This document shows, piece after piece, positions 1 through 8,889 of a stretch of DNA of 36,524 nucleotides. The translations under genes and the position numbers were made by a program. This DNA is from Bacteroidota bacterium (GTDB lineage Bacteria; Bacteroidota; Bacteroidia; Bacteroidales; F082): assembly GCA_020444415.1 (NCBI GenBank), contig JAHLLA010000018.1, positions 1 to 36,524 of the forward strand, read 5' to 3'. Within the stretch, counting starts at the first letter, position 1. Every line of letters starts with the position of its first letter. The notes below the pieces were generated by a model that saw nothing but the letters and a program-made list of their open reading frames with translations, was not told where the DNA came from and searched no databases.

Positions 1-1
1 A

Positions 2-3000
2 ACCGGCACAAGCTGGTATTCCGATATGGCCATTGATGATATTTCTGTAGATGGTGGAGTAGTGTCGGGAGACGATCCTCCGGTAGCTGATTTTAGTGCC
101 AATAACTTAACACCAACCCTGGAAGAAATTGTGAGTTTTTCCGATCTCTCAACAAATAACCCAACTTCTTTTACATGGTCATTCAGCCCGGGAACAATTA
201 CTTATATAGCAGGAGCAAGTTCATCTTCACAAAACCCCCAGGTTAAATTCAATGCACCTGGCGTTTACACAGTTTCGTTAACCGTTTCGAATAGTGGAGG
301 ATCCGACACTAAAACCAAAACAAACTACATTAATGTGTCTATACTTCCTCCGGTAGCTGATTTTAGTGCTAATAACTTAACACCAACCCTGGAAGAGATC
401 GTGAGTTTTTCTGATCTTTCTACAAATAATCCAACTTCATGTACATGGTCATTTAGCCCGGGAACAATTACTTATATGGGAGGAGCAAGTTCATCCTCAC
501 AAAACCCCCAGGTTAAGTTCAATGCACCCGGTGCTTACACCGTTTCATTAACCGTTGTAAATAGTGGTGGAACAGACATGAAAACAAAAACAAATTACAT
601 TACAGCGGAGATACCGCCACCTGTAGCTGGTTTTGTTGCAGACAATACGGCACCCGAAACGAACGACATAGTCAACTTTACGGATATTTCTAATAACAAT
701 CCGGTTTCCTGGGTTTGGGTTTTTAACCCGCCTACGGTCACTTATATGAATGGCACCAACGCGAACTCTCAAAACCCAGAGGTTAGATTTAATATTGAAG
801 GATACTATGATGTGCAGTTAACAGCTACTAATGCGAGCGGTTCCGATACGGAATTTGTAGCTGACTATATTCAATGTGTTGACCCGGTATTACCTCCAGT
901 TGCTGACTTTTTTGCCAATAATACTTCGCCCTCACCAGGTGAAATTGTGAATTTCACAGATGTGTCGACAAACACGCCGACAGAATGGATATGGTCATTT
1001 AATCCGCCTTCAGTGACGTTTGTAAACGGAACCACTGAAAACTCACAGAATCCTCAACTCTCTTTTAATGTGGCTGGTACATATGATGTAACACTCACAA
1101 GCACAAATTCACAAGGTACTGATTCAGAAATAAAAATAGCCTATATCGTGGCTGCTGATCTTCCTTCCTTTGGCCTTCCGTGGAGTGAAGATTTTGAAGA
1201 TGTGGGTAATACAGAAACCTTAACTGCCAGTTCTGTTTACATTAATGGTTTACCCGAATGGAGTTATGAAAAAACTGCAAATGGACGACTGCGTTTTACC
1301 GCAGGCGATGGTTTTTATTATTCAGGAAATCATGCTGCCACGGTGGATGCAAGTCCTTCTGGGATTAGTTATTCGCTTAACTATTTAACTACAACCTTAA
1401 ATTTATCAGGATACGCTACTTCTGCCAATTTAGAGCTTTCGTTTGTATATATGCACCATGGAGAAGAATCGCATGCCAATGACCGGGTTTGGATTCGTGG
1501 CAGTAGCAGCGATGTTTGGATAGAAGCATTTGATCTTTATTCAAATAAAGGTACCCTCGGAACCTGGAAAACAGTAACAGGTATTGATATAGATGCGCTA
1601 TTAAGTGCTCATGGGCAATGTCCATCGTCTACCTTCCAGTTACGCTTTGGACAGGAGGATAATTATGCTGCTTCCCGAACTACGGCCAGTGACGGATTCA
1701 CTTTTGATGACATTAAAGTTGAAGAGATGGAGGTGGGAGCCTACACAATCAACGAATTTCCTTATGCGCAGAGTTGGGAGTCTGGTATGGGTTTATGGAT
1801 GCAGGGATCGTCAGATGATTTCGACTGGACAAGACTGAACAGGGGAACGCCTTCAAGTTTGACAGGTCCAACCGGTGCACAAGCTGGAAACTATTATTTA
1901 TATACGGAAGCTTCAAGCCCGAGAGTGAATGGAGACGAAGCACATCTTGAGGCTACATTTGACTTTACAACACTGCCTGTGCCAACATTATCATTTTATT
2001 ATCATATGTATGGTATATCAATCGCATCATTGCATGTAGATGTGTTTGATGGAAGCTGGCACAATAGTGTTTGGGTGGCGAATGGCCCTCAGCAAAATAC
2101 ACAATCTGATCCATACGAACAGGCTGTTATTGACCTTTCGGCATGGGGAGGAGAGGATAATATTGTCATTAGATTCAGGGGAATAGTGGGAAGTGGCGCA
2201 GCTGCTACATTCTATAGTGATATCGCAATTGATATGCTTGAAGTTGTAGGCGGAATTGTTAGTGAAGATCCTCCTGTTGCAGATTTTCTTGCTGATAATA
2301 CAAACCCATCCATGGGTGAGATTGTAACTATAACAGATATTTCGACAAATAGCCCCACGGCCTGGTTATGGTCATTTGATCCTCCATCAGTTACATTTGT
2401 TGACGGAACAAGTGCCACTTCGCAAAATCCAAAACTTATTTTTGAAGTTGCTGGTGCGTATGATGTAACACTCACCGCCACAAACGCAAATGGCGCCGAT
2501 TCAGAAACAAAATTGACCTATATTACAGCTTTTGATCTTCCTTTTTTCAGTCTGCCATGGATTGAAGATTTTGAAGATATTGGAAGTATAGAAACATTTG
2601 CGGCTAATACGACCACTATTGAAGGATTACCTGAGTGGGCTTATGAAAAGACAGCTACCGGACGGTTGCGTTTTGCAGCAGGAAGCGGATTTTATAATTC
2701 AGGAAATCATGCTGCTACGGTTGATGCGAATCCATCGGGAAGCAGTTATGCGGTTAACTACATTATTGCAACTTTAGATTTATCAGCTTATGCCTTATCT
2801 GCTGATTTGGAACTTGCATTCGAATTTATGCACCACGGAGAAGAATCAAATGCCAACGATCGTGTCTGGATAAGAGGTAGTAGCAGTGATATCTGGATAG
2901 AAGCATTCAACTTATATACAAACAGGGGAACAGTAGGCAGATGGAATACAATATCAGGTATCGATATTGATGCGTTATTAAGTGCAAACAACCAGTCTCC

Positions 3001-3421
3001 CTCATCTACTTTCCAGGTTCGCTTTGGGCAGGAAGACAATTATTCGGCTTTCAGAACCACATCGAGCGATGGTTTCACTTTTGATGATATTATGGTAAGT
3101 GGAACAATACAGTCACTTCAAAATGTTTCGACTGGATCAGGTGAAGCGTCTCAGGTAGTATTCATGTTTGCAGATGAGAGCGATATTGAAAAACTAATTG
3201 AGGTCTATCCAAATCCGGCTAAAGATCAACTCAATATTGTTTCAGCTTCAACTGATAGAATGGAAATATTGATTTACAGTCTTACAGGTCAGCTTGTATA
3301 TTACAAAAATGATGTGGATAATTATGAACTGATCGACATTATAAATTACGACAGGGGGATGTATGTGGTGAAGATAAGAACTGATGGCCAAGTCATCAAT
3401 AAAAAAATTGTGAAACAGTAG
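2..3421 (+). CDS. Secreted multidomain PKD/MAM-type protein with T9SS sorting domain (5' end outside window)
   Basis: The reading frame is open from base 2, so the ATG at 26 is internal; residues before it (TGTSWYSDMAID) match the end of the later MAM-like domain (FYSDIAIDMLEV), so an upstream MAM domain is cut off. Order seen: four PKD-like domains (about 77-340, 347-610, 617-880, 893-1155), a beta-sandwich module (about 1170-1730), a MAM-like domain (about 1740-2250), a fifth PKD (about 2268-2530), a second copy of the beta-sandwich module (about 2545-3100), and a type A T9SS C-terminal domain (about 3190-3418; starts EVYPNPAKDQLNI, ends KKIVKQ). No catalytic motif is visible in this part. 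The family pattern suggests a large exported adhesin-like or enzyme-bearing surface protein; an N-terminal enzyme domain may lie outside the window. A strong terminator follows, so it is a unit separate from the PUL. Confidence 0.85.
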   Translation, partial: TGTSWYSDMAIDDISVDGGVVSGDDPPVADFSANNLTPTLEEIVSFSDLSTNNPTSFTWSFSPGTITYIAGASSSSQNPQVKFNAPGVYTVSLTVSNSGGSDTKTKTNYINVSILPPVADFSANNLTPTLEEIVSFSDLSTNNPTSCTWSFSPGTITYMGGASSSSQNPQVKFNAPGAYTVSLTVVNSGGTDMKTKTNYITAEIPPPVAGFVADNTAPETNDIVNFTDISNNNPVSWVWVFNPPTVTYMNGTNANSQNPEVRFNIEGYYDVQLTATNASGSDTEFVADYIQCVDPVLPPVADFFANNTSPSPGEIVNFTDVSTNTPTEWIWSFNPPSVTFVNGTTENSQNPQLSFNVAGTYDVTLTSTNSQGTDSEIKIAYIVAADLPSFGLPWSEDFEDVGNTETLTASSVYINGLPEWSYEKTANGRLRFTAGDGFYYSGNHAATVDASPSGISYSLNYLTTTLNLSGYATSANLELSFVYMHHGEESHANDRVWIRGSSSDVWIEAFDLYSNKGTLGTWKTVTGIDIDALLSAHGQCPSSTFQLRFGQEDNYAASRTTASDGFTFDDIKVEEMEVGAYTINEFPYAQSWESGMGLWMQGSSDDFDWTRLNRGTPSSLTGPTGAQAGNYYLYTEASSPRVNGDEAHLEATFDFTTLPVPTLSFYYHMYGISIASLHVDVFDGSWHNSVWVANGPQQNTQSDPYEQAVIDLSAWGGEDNIVIRFRGIVGSGAAATFYSDIAIDMLEVVGGIVSEDPPVADFLADNTNPSMGEIVTITDISTNSPTAWLWSFDPPSVTFVDGTSATSQNPKLIFEVAGAYDVTLTATNANGADSETKLTYITAFDLPFFSLPWIEDFEDIGSIETFAANTTTIEGLPEWAYEKTATGRLRFAAGSGFYNSGNHAATVDANPSGSSYAVNYIIATLDLSAYALSADLELAFEFMHHGEESNANDRVWIRGSSSDIWIEAFNLYTNRGTVGRWNTISGIDIDALLSANNQSPSSTFQVRFGQEDNYSAFRTTSSDGFTFDDIMVSGTIQSLQNVSTGSGEASQVVFMFADESDIEKLIEVYPNPAKDQLNIVSASTDRMEILIYSLTGQLVYYKNDVDNYELIDIINYDRGMYVVKIRTDGQVINKKIVKQ
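77..346 (+). repeat. PKD-encoding tandem repeat, copy 1 (270 bp)
   Basis: A 270-bp unit starts at cctccggtagctga and recurs exactly 270 bp later, keeping the frame (90 codons). Most differences from copy 2 are at third positions. Confidence 0.85.
347..616 (+). repeat. PKD-encoding tandem repeat, copy 2 (270 bp)
   Basis: This is the second copy of the 270-bp unit. It matches copy 1 closely over its first ~250 bases and diverges at the linker. The next two PKD domains are recognisable in protein but much more diverged in DNA, so this pair is a recent duplication or has been homogenised. Confidence 0.85.
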
Positions 3422-3440
3422 GTATTTTCAAAAATGTTAA

Positions 3441-3468
3441 GACCCGGCTATTTGGCCGGGTTTTTTTT
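3441..3468 (+). terminator. Rho-independent terminator after the T9SS protein gene
   Basis: The stem CCCGGC (3443-3448) pairs with GCCGGG (3455-3460) across a short loop and is followed by eight T residues (3461-3468). It lies 20 bases after the stop codon. Confidence 0.92.
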
Positions 3469-3493
3469 GAAGTATCTCGCTGTGTAGTTGAAT

Positions 3494-3521
3494 AAAAAAG
3501 CCACTTATTTAGAAGTGGCTT
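3494..3521 (-). terminator. Terminator hairpin read on the minus strand
   Basis: AAGCCACTT (3499-3507) pairs perfectly with AAGTGGCTT (3513-3521). The A-run at 3494-3499 becomes a U-tract on the minus strand. It lies just downstream (minus direction) of the tRNA-like relic at 3541-3606, an arrangement like that of the intact tRNA-Arg and its terminator at the right end of the window. Confidence 0.7.
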
Positions 3522-3540
3522 AACTAATTGATTCCTAAGA

Positions 3541-3606
3541 AGTGAACCCGACGGGACTGATGTCGAACCAATTTATTAAAGATTTAGCTATATTGATTTA
3601 AAAATG
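3541..3606 (-). repeat. Dispersed ~65-bp repeat, copy A, resembling a decayed tRNA 3' end
   Basis: On the plus strand, tgaacccgacgggact matches 14 of 16 bases of the tRNA-Arg 3' end at 36481 (tgatcccggcgggact). After a 5-base insertion, the T-loop-like tcgaacc follows. Similarity to copy B (9251-9316) continues through ccaattt and tatattgattta, well beyond any tRNA similarity. No anticodon arm is recognisable. It could be a dead tRNA gene, a remnant attachment site, or a small repeat family of unknown nature. Confidence 0.55.
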
Positions 3607-3642
3607 AGTACAGTGTGTCTTCAAAATATATTGGAATAATAA

Positions 3643-3750
3643 TTAGATTCTAAACTTCACGTCAACTGGAAGATTGGTAGTAACAACCTCCGATGGTTGG
3701 GTAGTAATGATAAAACTCCTCTCAATTAAATAAGGCTCAATTGTTCTTTT
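3643..3750 (-). pseudogene. Possible C-terminal relic of an unidentified protein
   Basis: On the minus strand an open stretch of about 35 codons, bounded upstream by a stop and lacking a start codon, reads like coding sequence (it contains IEPYLIERSF and ends LPVDVKFRI). I do not recognise the family. The same strand carries the tRNA-like relic and the terminator hairpin further on. It could be chance. Confidence 0.25.
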
Positions 3751-4069
3751 TTAGCTTAATTGAATTTGCCATATGATTTACAATGATAGAAAGAATGATA
3801 CTATAACAGCCGTTTTAAATGTTTGTTAAATACTTAATATCGTTTTCTTGTATATTATTCAGAAGAATATATTGATTTTTTCATAAATTTGGTTATTATC
3901 TCTAATTGGAAGTTAGCACCAAGGCTGACAACACAGCGAATAAAAATAATATAAAATTTTGTTAAATAACAGACAGACAATGTATTAAGATATAATGATT
4001 CGAGTCTTTTATTGGACACTTTCATTAGAAATGAAACATCTGTTAAATATATATTTGTGAGAAAATTAA

Positions 4070-5194
4070 ATGATGAAAATAACCCTTATCCTTCTTATGC
4101 TTTCTGTTACTTTGGTCTTTTCGGCAGAATTCCCCAAAGACAAGCTGCCTGCCCACATAATCCTGGAACAGGAAACCGGCGAACGCCCCGACTGGCATCC
4201 CACTAGCTCTGACAAGTATATCTTTTTAGATAAACCCGGAGGTAAACCTTTCGAGAAAACGATTTCCACTGGTGAAGTCCGATCCATTCTTCCCCCGGAC
4301 TGCAATAATTGCAGGTTGTGGCGGATCTACTACTTGAAGAATGGTGATTATCTCATGACCATTGGACCTTCACGTGATAGTGCCACAATTCATATCGTTG
4401 ATAAAGATCTTGACAAGCCTGCCTGGAATACAGGTGTTATCGCTCATGAGGGAGTTGCCGTCTCCCGGCACACTTGGCAACTTGCCTGGACCAATGGCCC
4501 TGACATTCATTATGGCGAGATAGCTTATGGTAACGATGGTGTGCCAACCCTTGAGATTATTCGGGTTATCCTGAATGTGGACGAACTCAAGGTACGCGAC
4601 CAGAATATACCCGGTGAAGGAGCTGGAGCCACCCAGTACCTTCACTATCATGAACCACAGAACTGGCGACCGCCTCAGGACAGAGAACTAATTTTCAGCC
4701 GTTATGGCACGTCCATCACAGGTAAATACTCAGCCGAGGTATGGACCTGGAATATGGACACGGACGAAATAAAAAACATATCTAACCGTCACGCATACTA
4801 CGACGAACCTGAAGGTGTATTCCCCGATGGCCAACATACCCTGGTAGAATGCGACATGTACCTACCTGTTAGTCAACATGCTCAGATTTTGGACCTCTAC
4901 ATGATGCCGCTCGACAGCACCGGCAATAGAATGGTCCGGCTGACCTACTTTGGAGACTATAAAATGCCCAACAGTGACATCACTTACAAGGCAAACCAAG
5001 GCGTCATATCTGAAGATGGAAAATACATGCTTTTTGGCGAAGGCCGCTCCAATACAAACGACCAGCCTGGCACTGGATATGGAATATACCTGTTCGATTT
5101 CGAGGCAGCGGGCATCAATGTGAATCCTGGGGTTGGTGTAGACACGTCTAAAATTGACCCCGTGAGATCTAACAGTCTTCCGGAAGGCCATTGA
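4070..5194 (+). CDS. Secreted TolB/WD40-like beta-propeller protein
   Basis: 374 residues. A signal peptide is evident (MMKITLILLMLSVTLVFSAE, probably cleaved near A19). The body resembles PD40/TolB-type propeller blades, with repeated strand pairs such as PDWHPTSSDKYIFL near residue 40, REQ-type blade ends near 205 (DRELIFSRYG), FPDGQHTL near 250 and ISEDGKYMLFGEG near 310, the 'sDGk.i.F' style typical of these blades. No catalytic residues can be assigned. ATG at 4070 or 4073 are both possible; neither has a clear ribosome site. The gene is visibly richer in G+C than its AT-rich surroundings, which suggests recent acquisition. It stands alone between long non-coding stretches. A periplasmic or secreted binding protein is most likely; substrate unknown. 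Confidence 0.65.
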   Translation: MMKITLILLMLSVTLVFSAEFPKDKLPAHIILEQETGERPDWHPTSSDKYIFLDKPGGKPFEKTISTGEVRSILPPDCNNCRLWRIYYLKNGDYLMTIGPSRDSATIHIVDKDLDKPAWNTGVIAHEGVAVSRHTWQLAWTNGPDIHYGEIAYGNDGVPTLEIIRVILNVDELKVRDQNIPGEGAGATQYLHYHEPQNWRPPQDRELIFSRYGTSITGKYSAEVWTWNMDTDEIKNISNRHAYYDEPEGVFPDGQHTLVECDMYLPVSQHAQILDLYMMPLDSTGNRMVRLTYFGDYKMPNSDITYKANQGVISEDGKYMLFGEGRSNTNDQPGTGYGIYLFDFEAAGINVNPGVGVDTSKIDPVRSNSLPEGH

Positions 5195-5524
5195 CCAGAA
5201 GATTGACACAATAAATATGAGTACTAAAAAAGCCCAGGGGCTACACAATATAAAAACAATACGGGTACGGAGGTTTTGCTAAGTGACAGTTGTGCTTGAA
5301 AAGCCACAATTAATTTTCCAAACTAAAATGATTAGTTAAGTCAGCCTTTAGAAAAATTAATTTGTTTTATATGAAAATGAAACCTTTTATGTTACTTAGT
5401 CCGTACAATTTTTATATAAATCGTTAGCAACAGTTTTAAATGGAAGGACAATGATTAACGTATAGCGAATCTCAAAGATAGATTGGAGTTAATAAAACGA
5501 ATTCATAATTTATAGTATAATAAC
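5195..5524. other. 330-bp intergenic stretch without a gene
   Basis: AT-rich sequence without a convincing ORF or terminator. A short imperfect hairpin (agcccaggggct, about 5230-5242) follows the upstream gene. GTTAGCAAC near 5425 is a small dyad of the sort often seen between orphan genes, but I cannot assign it. Confidence 0.5.
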
Positions 5525-6370
5525 ATGAACGACAGGACAATAGTTTTCATTGGATTAGTGATAATCTTTATATCCTTAAAAGGTAATATTTTTGATAATG
5601 GTTCTCCAAAAGCAGGAAATTTCAACATAGAGAAGGATTTATTATTAGTACAATTTGATTGTAAAACTGATGTAGATGACCTTCATACAGTTGCAGCTTT
5701 TGCGACATTAGTGTCGAACGAACGATTTTCAAAAATAAATTATCATGCGGTCGCTGGTACTTACGGTACGCAGGGAGGATTATATGTCCCACCTAATGAC
5801 CTGTTTCAGCTCGCTTTTGGAGATAATTGGACCGATGCTCATAACAACATGAAAGGGGCTGTTGAAAAAGTAAAATCACTGGTCATAAAAACGCTAATAC
5901 AGGATGGGGACTTGTGGATTGCCGATGCGGGACAATCTGATTTTTCCGCTGAGATTGTAAATGCTGTTCAAAAGGACTTGACTAAAATAGAAACTTCAAA
6001 AAGAATACATGTGGTTCAACATGCTGAATGGAATGAAGAGGTAACAACGCCTGAAAAGCTAGATTTCGTGAAAGGAAATACGGACTATAAAAAAATACCC
6101 GATGGAAATGCTGTCGGAAACGGAACACCGGGATTTCGGTCAGCTGAATTTACCCAATTGGAAAATGTAATTACAAATCCTGAATTAACTGAAATATGGC
6201 AGCTTGCAATTGATTTAGCAAACAAATATAACGGAAAAGAGGATCGCTATAATAATGAGGCTGTTTTGGCGGGAGGGTTAGATTTTTCAGACCTTTCTGA
6301 AGTTTGTTGGATTTTAGGATTGCAAGACATTAAAGATGTTGAGCATTTTTTCAATCTTTTTTCAAAATAA
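5525..6370 (+). CDS. Nucleoside-hydrolase-like secreted or membrane-anchored protein
   Basis: 281 residues. An N-terminal hydrophobic segment (about residues 5-18) could be an uncleaved anchor or signal peptide; no lipobox. The segment LLLVQFDCKTDVDDLHTVAA (about 39-58) recalls the N-terminal calcium-binding Asp cluster of inosine-uridine nucleoside hydrolases (DTDPGIDD): D45, D51 and D52 align, but the middle Asp of that motif is Lys47 here and D49 is shifted. Later segments are also compatible with that fold (LWIADAGQSDFSAEIV near 135-150; a small-residue-rich NEAVLAGGLDFSDLSEVCW near 244-262). The length is a little short of typical nucleoside hydrolases (about 310). Function is therefore uncertain: either a divergent hydrolase or a non-catalytic relative. 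It has no operon partner. Confidence 0.5.
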   Translation: MNDRTIVFIGLVIIFISLKGNIFDNGSPKAGNFNIEKDLLLVQFDCKTDVDDLHTVAAFATLVSNERFSKINYHAVAGTYGTQGGLYVPPNDLFQLAFGDNWTDAHNNMKGAVEKVKSLVIKTLIQDGDLWIADAGQSDFSAEIVNAVQKDLTKIETSKRIHVVQHAEWNEEVTTPEKLDFVKGNTDYKKIPDGNAVGNGTPGFRSAEFTQLENVITNPELTEIWQLAIDLANKYNGKEDRYNNEAVLAGGLDFSDLSEVCWILGLQDIKDVEHFFNLFSK

Positions 6371-6457
6371 AGAAACTGTCAATTGTAAATTGATACTAAT
6401 AAAATAAATCAAGATGATATGATTAGCGAAAAATAAGATTATCCAAACGGAACAATA

Positions 6458-6737
6458 ATGCTCATAAGTTAGAGGTAAAACTGAACTTTCTGAAGAAGAG
6501 TTCCTTAAGATTGCTAAAGAACGTGAACCACAGTTTGCAGCTATTCCAGGCCTAATTCAGAAGTATTACATTAAAACTAAAAATCAAGGAGAATTTGGTG
6601 GAGTGTACGTTTAGGATTCTAAGGAATCGCTCAAAAAATATAAAGAATCAGAACTAGCCGCAACAATAGCAAAGGAATATAGGACCATTGTTCCCCCTTC
6701 GACCGAAATAATAGATATAATGTTTGAATTAAGATAA
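6458..6737 (+). pseudogene. Broken YdhR/antibiotic-biosynthesis-monooxygenase-type small protein
   Basis: Reading from 6468 gives a coherent protein (VRGKTELSEEEFLKIAKERE, then IPGLIQKYY and GEFGGVYV) that stops at TAG 6612-6614 where this family normally has Trp (VYVWDSKESL), a one-base change from TGG. The frame then continues with DSKESLKKYKESELAATI and closes naturally as MFELR at TAA 6735. At the front, ATG 6458 (MLI) is one base out of frame with the rest, pointing to a single-base insertion near 6464-6467. Two independent lesions make this a pseudogene. The intact relatives are ~95-residue ferredoxin-like-fold proteins of the putative mono-oxygenase YdhR type. Confidence 0.8.
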
Positions 6738-6956
6738 TAACGACACACCACAAAACCTATAAGCAAAAGCACCTTGCAGAATGCTACTGCTCATTGCCAA
6801 ACCGATATCTTTGGCGTATGATAGTGACAAGGATTATTAAATGAAACTTCCTCATAAGGAAAGCATTGACTGATGGAGGGAATGGTTTGGCTAATATACT
6901 TTACCTTTGGCTGATATTCATACTTTCCTGTCACAGGGTAGTTTTCAACTTATATT

Positions 6957-8672
6957 ATGAAAAAACCATTGCCTTTTTTCAGATCATCCTTCATCTTGGC
7001 ATTCATATTTGCATTAATGTTAATGTCGGATCAGAGTTCCGCACAGGTAACTCAGAGGGATACTCTCCTCGTGTGGAGGCATTTCGATTATGAACTGGAT
7101 GCCAACAATGGTATTTCGTGGTTCAGCACTACCAGCATCATAGAAGAAGAATACTCAGGCATTGTCCTTGAGAATGAATTTGTGCGTCTTGTGATCCTTC
7201 CTGAATTCGGTGCCAGAATCATTTCATTTTTATACAAACCTACTGAGCATGAGCAATTCTATATTAATCCTGTGGGAACTCCTTACGGTATGGGTGATGG
7301 TAATTTTTACTATGACTGGTTGATGGTCTTTGGGGGTGTATTCCCCACCTTTCCTGAGCCTGAGCATGGCAAAACCTGGTTACTCCCATGGCAATGGGAA
7401 TTCACAGAAATCAATGATCAGAGGATTTCGTTGAAAATGGAATTGCAAGATACGATTGATTACGCTAACCACCCCGGAAAGTTTAACAATGGCATTACCG
7501 AAGTCATATGCACCTCCAAAGTCACCCTAGAAAAGGGAAAGACGTCTTTTGAATTAGAGCATACGCTGGAGAACACGAAAGCCAGCACTGTAATGATTGA
7601 ATACTGGACATGTACTACTCTTGCTCCTGGTTCAGATCCCGGAAACACTTTCGCTCCAGCAAACTCGGAGATCATAGCCCCCGTCGAATATGTTTACCTT
7701 AAAGATGACTGGTGGAGTTGGATGGGTAATGCTGAGGCCCCTGCACATAATCTTGGCAACCATGTGTTCTACTATAATAATCTGGCAATTTACGAGAATT
7801 GGGATGATATGGGCATTGCTTATGCCTATCCGAAACTGGAAGAAAGTTACTATGGCGTGATCAACCATACAAATAGCGAAGGGATATTCAGAATATCGGA
7901 TAATGCTGGAATGACACCCGGTATGAAGTTCTGGACATGGGGAGCGCAGCAAGGGTTGAATGCCGATCCCGAAAATTTCGATCACATAGCAAGACCTTAC
8001 ATCGAACTTTGGTCTGGATTATCAACTCAATTCTTTGAAGATGCAAGCCTTAATGCTTTTGAAACATTGAGTTGGACAGAAACGTACCTTCCCACAGTTG
8101 ACATGGATAATATTAACATTGTAAATGAGAACGGAGCCCTTTTCCTGAACGATATTGGAGGAACAGATGAGCGATTTGAGTTTGAGATCTTAATGAGTTT
8201 GCCCGATTCATCATTCACTTTTACACTAGAACTGAAAGGAGAAGTTGACATCAGTATTTATGAAGTCGATTTTGTAGCGGAAAGCAGTAACAGTAGCAAT
8301 TTTACTATTTACCTGTCCGATTATACCATACCTGACGGTAACTATGATCTTAATGCCATAGTTTCATTAAAACAGGGGAATGAAGTCCTATCATACACTA
8401 AACCTATCACTATACCTTTACCTGTTGATGGTATTTCGGACCACAGTATCTCAATGCCAAAGGTGGTCAGACTGGATTCTCATTCGTACAAGTTATTGTT
8501 TTCAACTAATGCTCAGAGAAAAATTGTAGTCTATAACTTGAATGGTCAACCCGTGGATCAACAAATAATCCATGGATCGGTAGCGGAAATACACTTACAA
8601 ATGACAGGATTTTATGTCCTTCATATATTCGAAGAAAATGTTGTTTACCCTATCAAGATTAGGTGCTGGTGA
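6957..8672 (+). CDS. DUF5107-like (mutarotase-fold) secreted protein with C-terminal T9SS-type domain
   Basis: 571 residues. Signal peptide at the N-terminus (residues 1-30, ends SDQSSAQ). Residues ~40-380 carry the features of DUF5107-like proteins, which have a galactose-mutarotase-type fold: IVLENEFVRLVILPEFGARI near 67-86, then ISFLYKP and FPTFPEPEHG, and an aromatic-rich TWLLPWQWEF. No active-site residues can be named with confidence. After a linker and an Ig-like stretch (~385-480), the last ~70 residues (KIVVYNLNGQPV, then GFYVLHIFEENVVYPIKI) resemble a T9SS sorting domain, so the protein is probably secreted or attached to the cell surface. ATG at 6957 is the only start that leaves a proper signal peptide. 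It is a monocistronic gene within the decayed segment. Substrate unknown, presumably a carbohydrate. Confidence 0.6.
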   Translation: MKKPLPFFRSSFILAFIFALMLMSDQSSAQVTQRDTLLVWRHFDYELDANNGISWFSTTSIIEEEYSGIVLENEFVRLVILPEFGARIISFLYKPTEHEQFYINPVGTPYGMGDGNFYYDWLMVFGGVFPTFPEPEHGKTWLLPWQWEFTEINDQRISLKMELQDTIDYANHPGKFNNGITEVICTSKVTLEKGKTSFELEHTLENTKASTVMIEYWTCTTLAPGSDPGNTFAPANSEIIAPVEYVYLKDDWWSWMGNAEAPAHNLGNHVFYYNNLAIYENWDDMGIAYAYPKLEESYYGVINHTNSEGIFRISDNAGMTPGMKFWTWGAQQGLNADPENFDHIARPYIELWSGLSTQFFEDASLNAFETLSWTETYLPTVDMDNINIVNENGALFLNDIGGTDERFEFEILMSLPDSSFTFTLELKGEVDISIYEVDFVAESSNSSNFTIYLSDYTIPDGNYDLNAIVSLKQGNEVLSYTKPITIPLPVDGISDHSISMPKVVRLDSHSYKLLFSTNAQRKIVVYNLNGQPVDQQIIHGSVAEIHLQMTGFYVLHIFEENVVYPIKIRCW

Positions 8673-8889
8673 AATTGAAAATACTAGTTTGCACCCATAG
8701 TTCTAAAGGAAAAGGTTAACTTGTAGAAGATTCATTCGGCGCAAGCTTAGTTATAACATGCTTAAGAAACTTTTTATTCATGTTAAATCTTACCATCCGT
8801 AGGTTATTCATAAACTTTTATTAAATTTTATAGAAATTTATCCTTGTTCGATGAATTTTATCAGCAATATAACATAAACTCATACATAA

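Larger units (their letters stand above)
3469..4069. other. Gene-free 600-bp stretch with decayed elements
   Basis: It contains the minus-strand hairpin, repeat copy A and the possible minus-strand relic listed separately. The remainder (about 3760-4040) is very AT-rich and I see no gene. A TATATTTG at 4050-4057 resembles the Bacteroidota -7 box but lies only 13 bases before the next start codon and lacks an obvious -33 TTTG. Confidence 0.6.

Noticed and set aside
26-28. ATG 26 as true start of the first gene
   Set aside because: The frame is open to the window edge and the residues before it match the end of a MAM-like domain in the same protein, so the gene begins upstream.
5420-5445. GTTAGCAAC-type dyads near orphan genes (also about 3910-3935) as integron attC sites
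   Set aside because: They do not fit the GTTRRRY/RYYYAAC core, no integrase is present, and no paired long palindromes were found.
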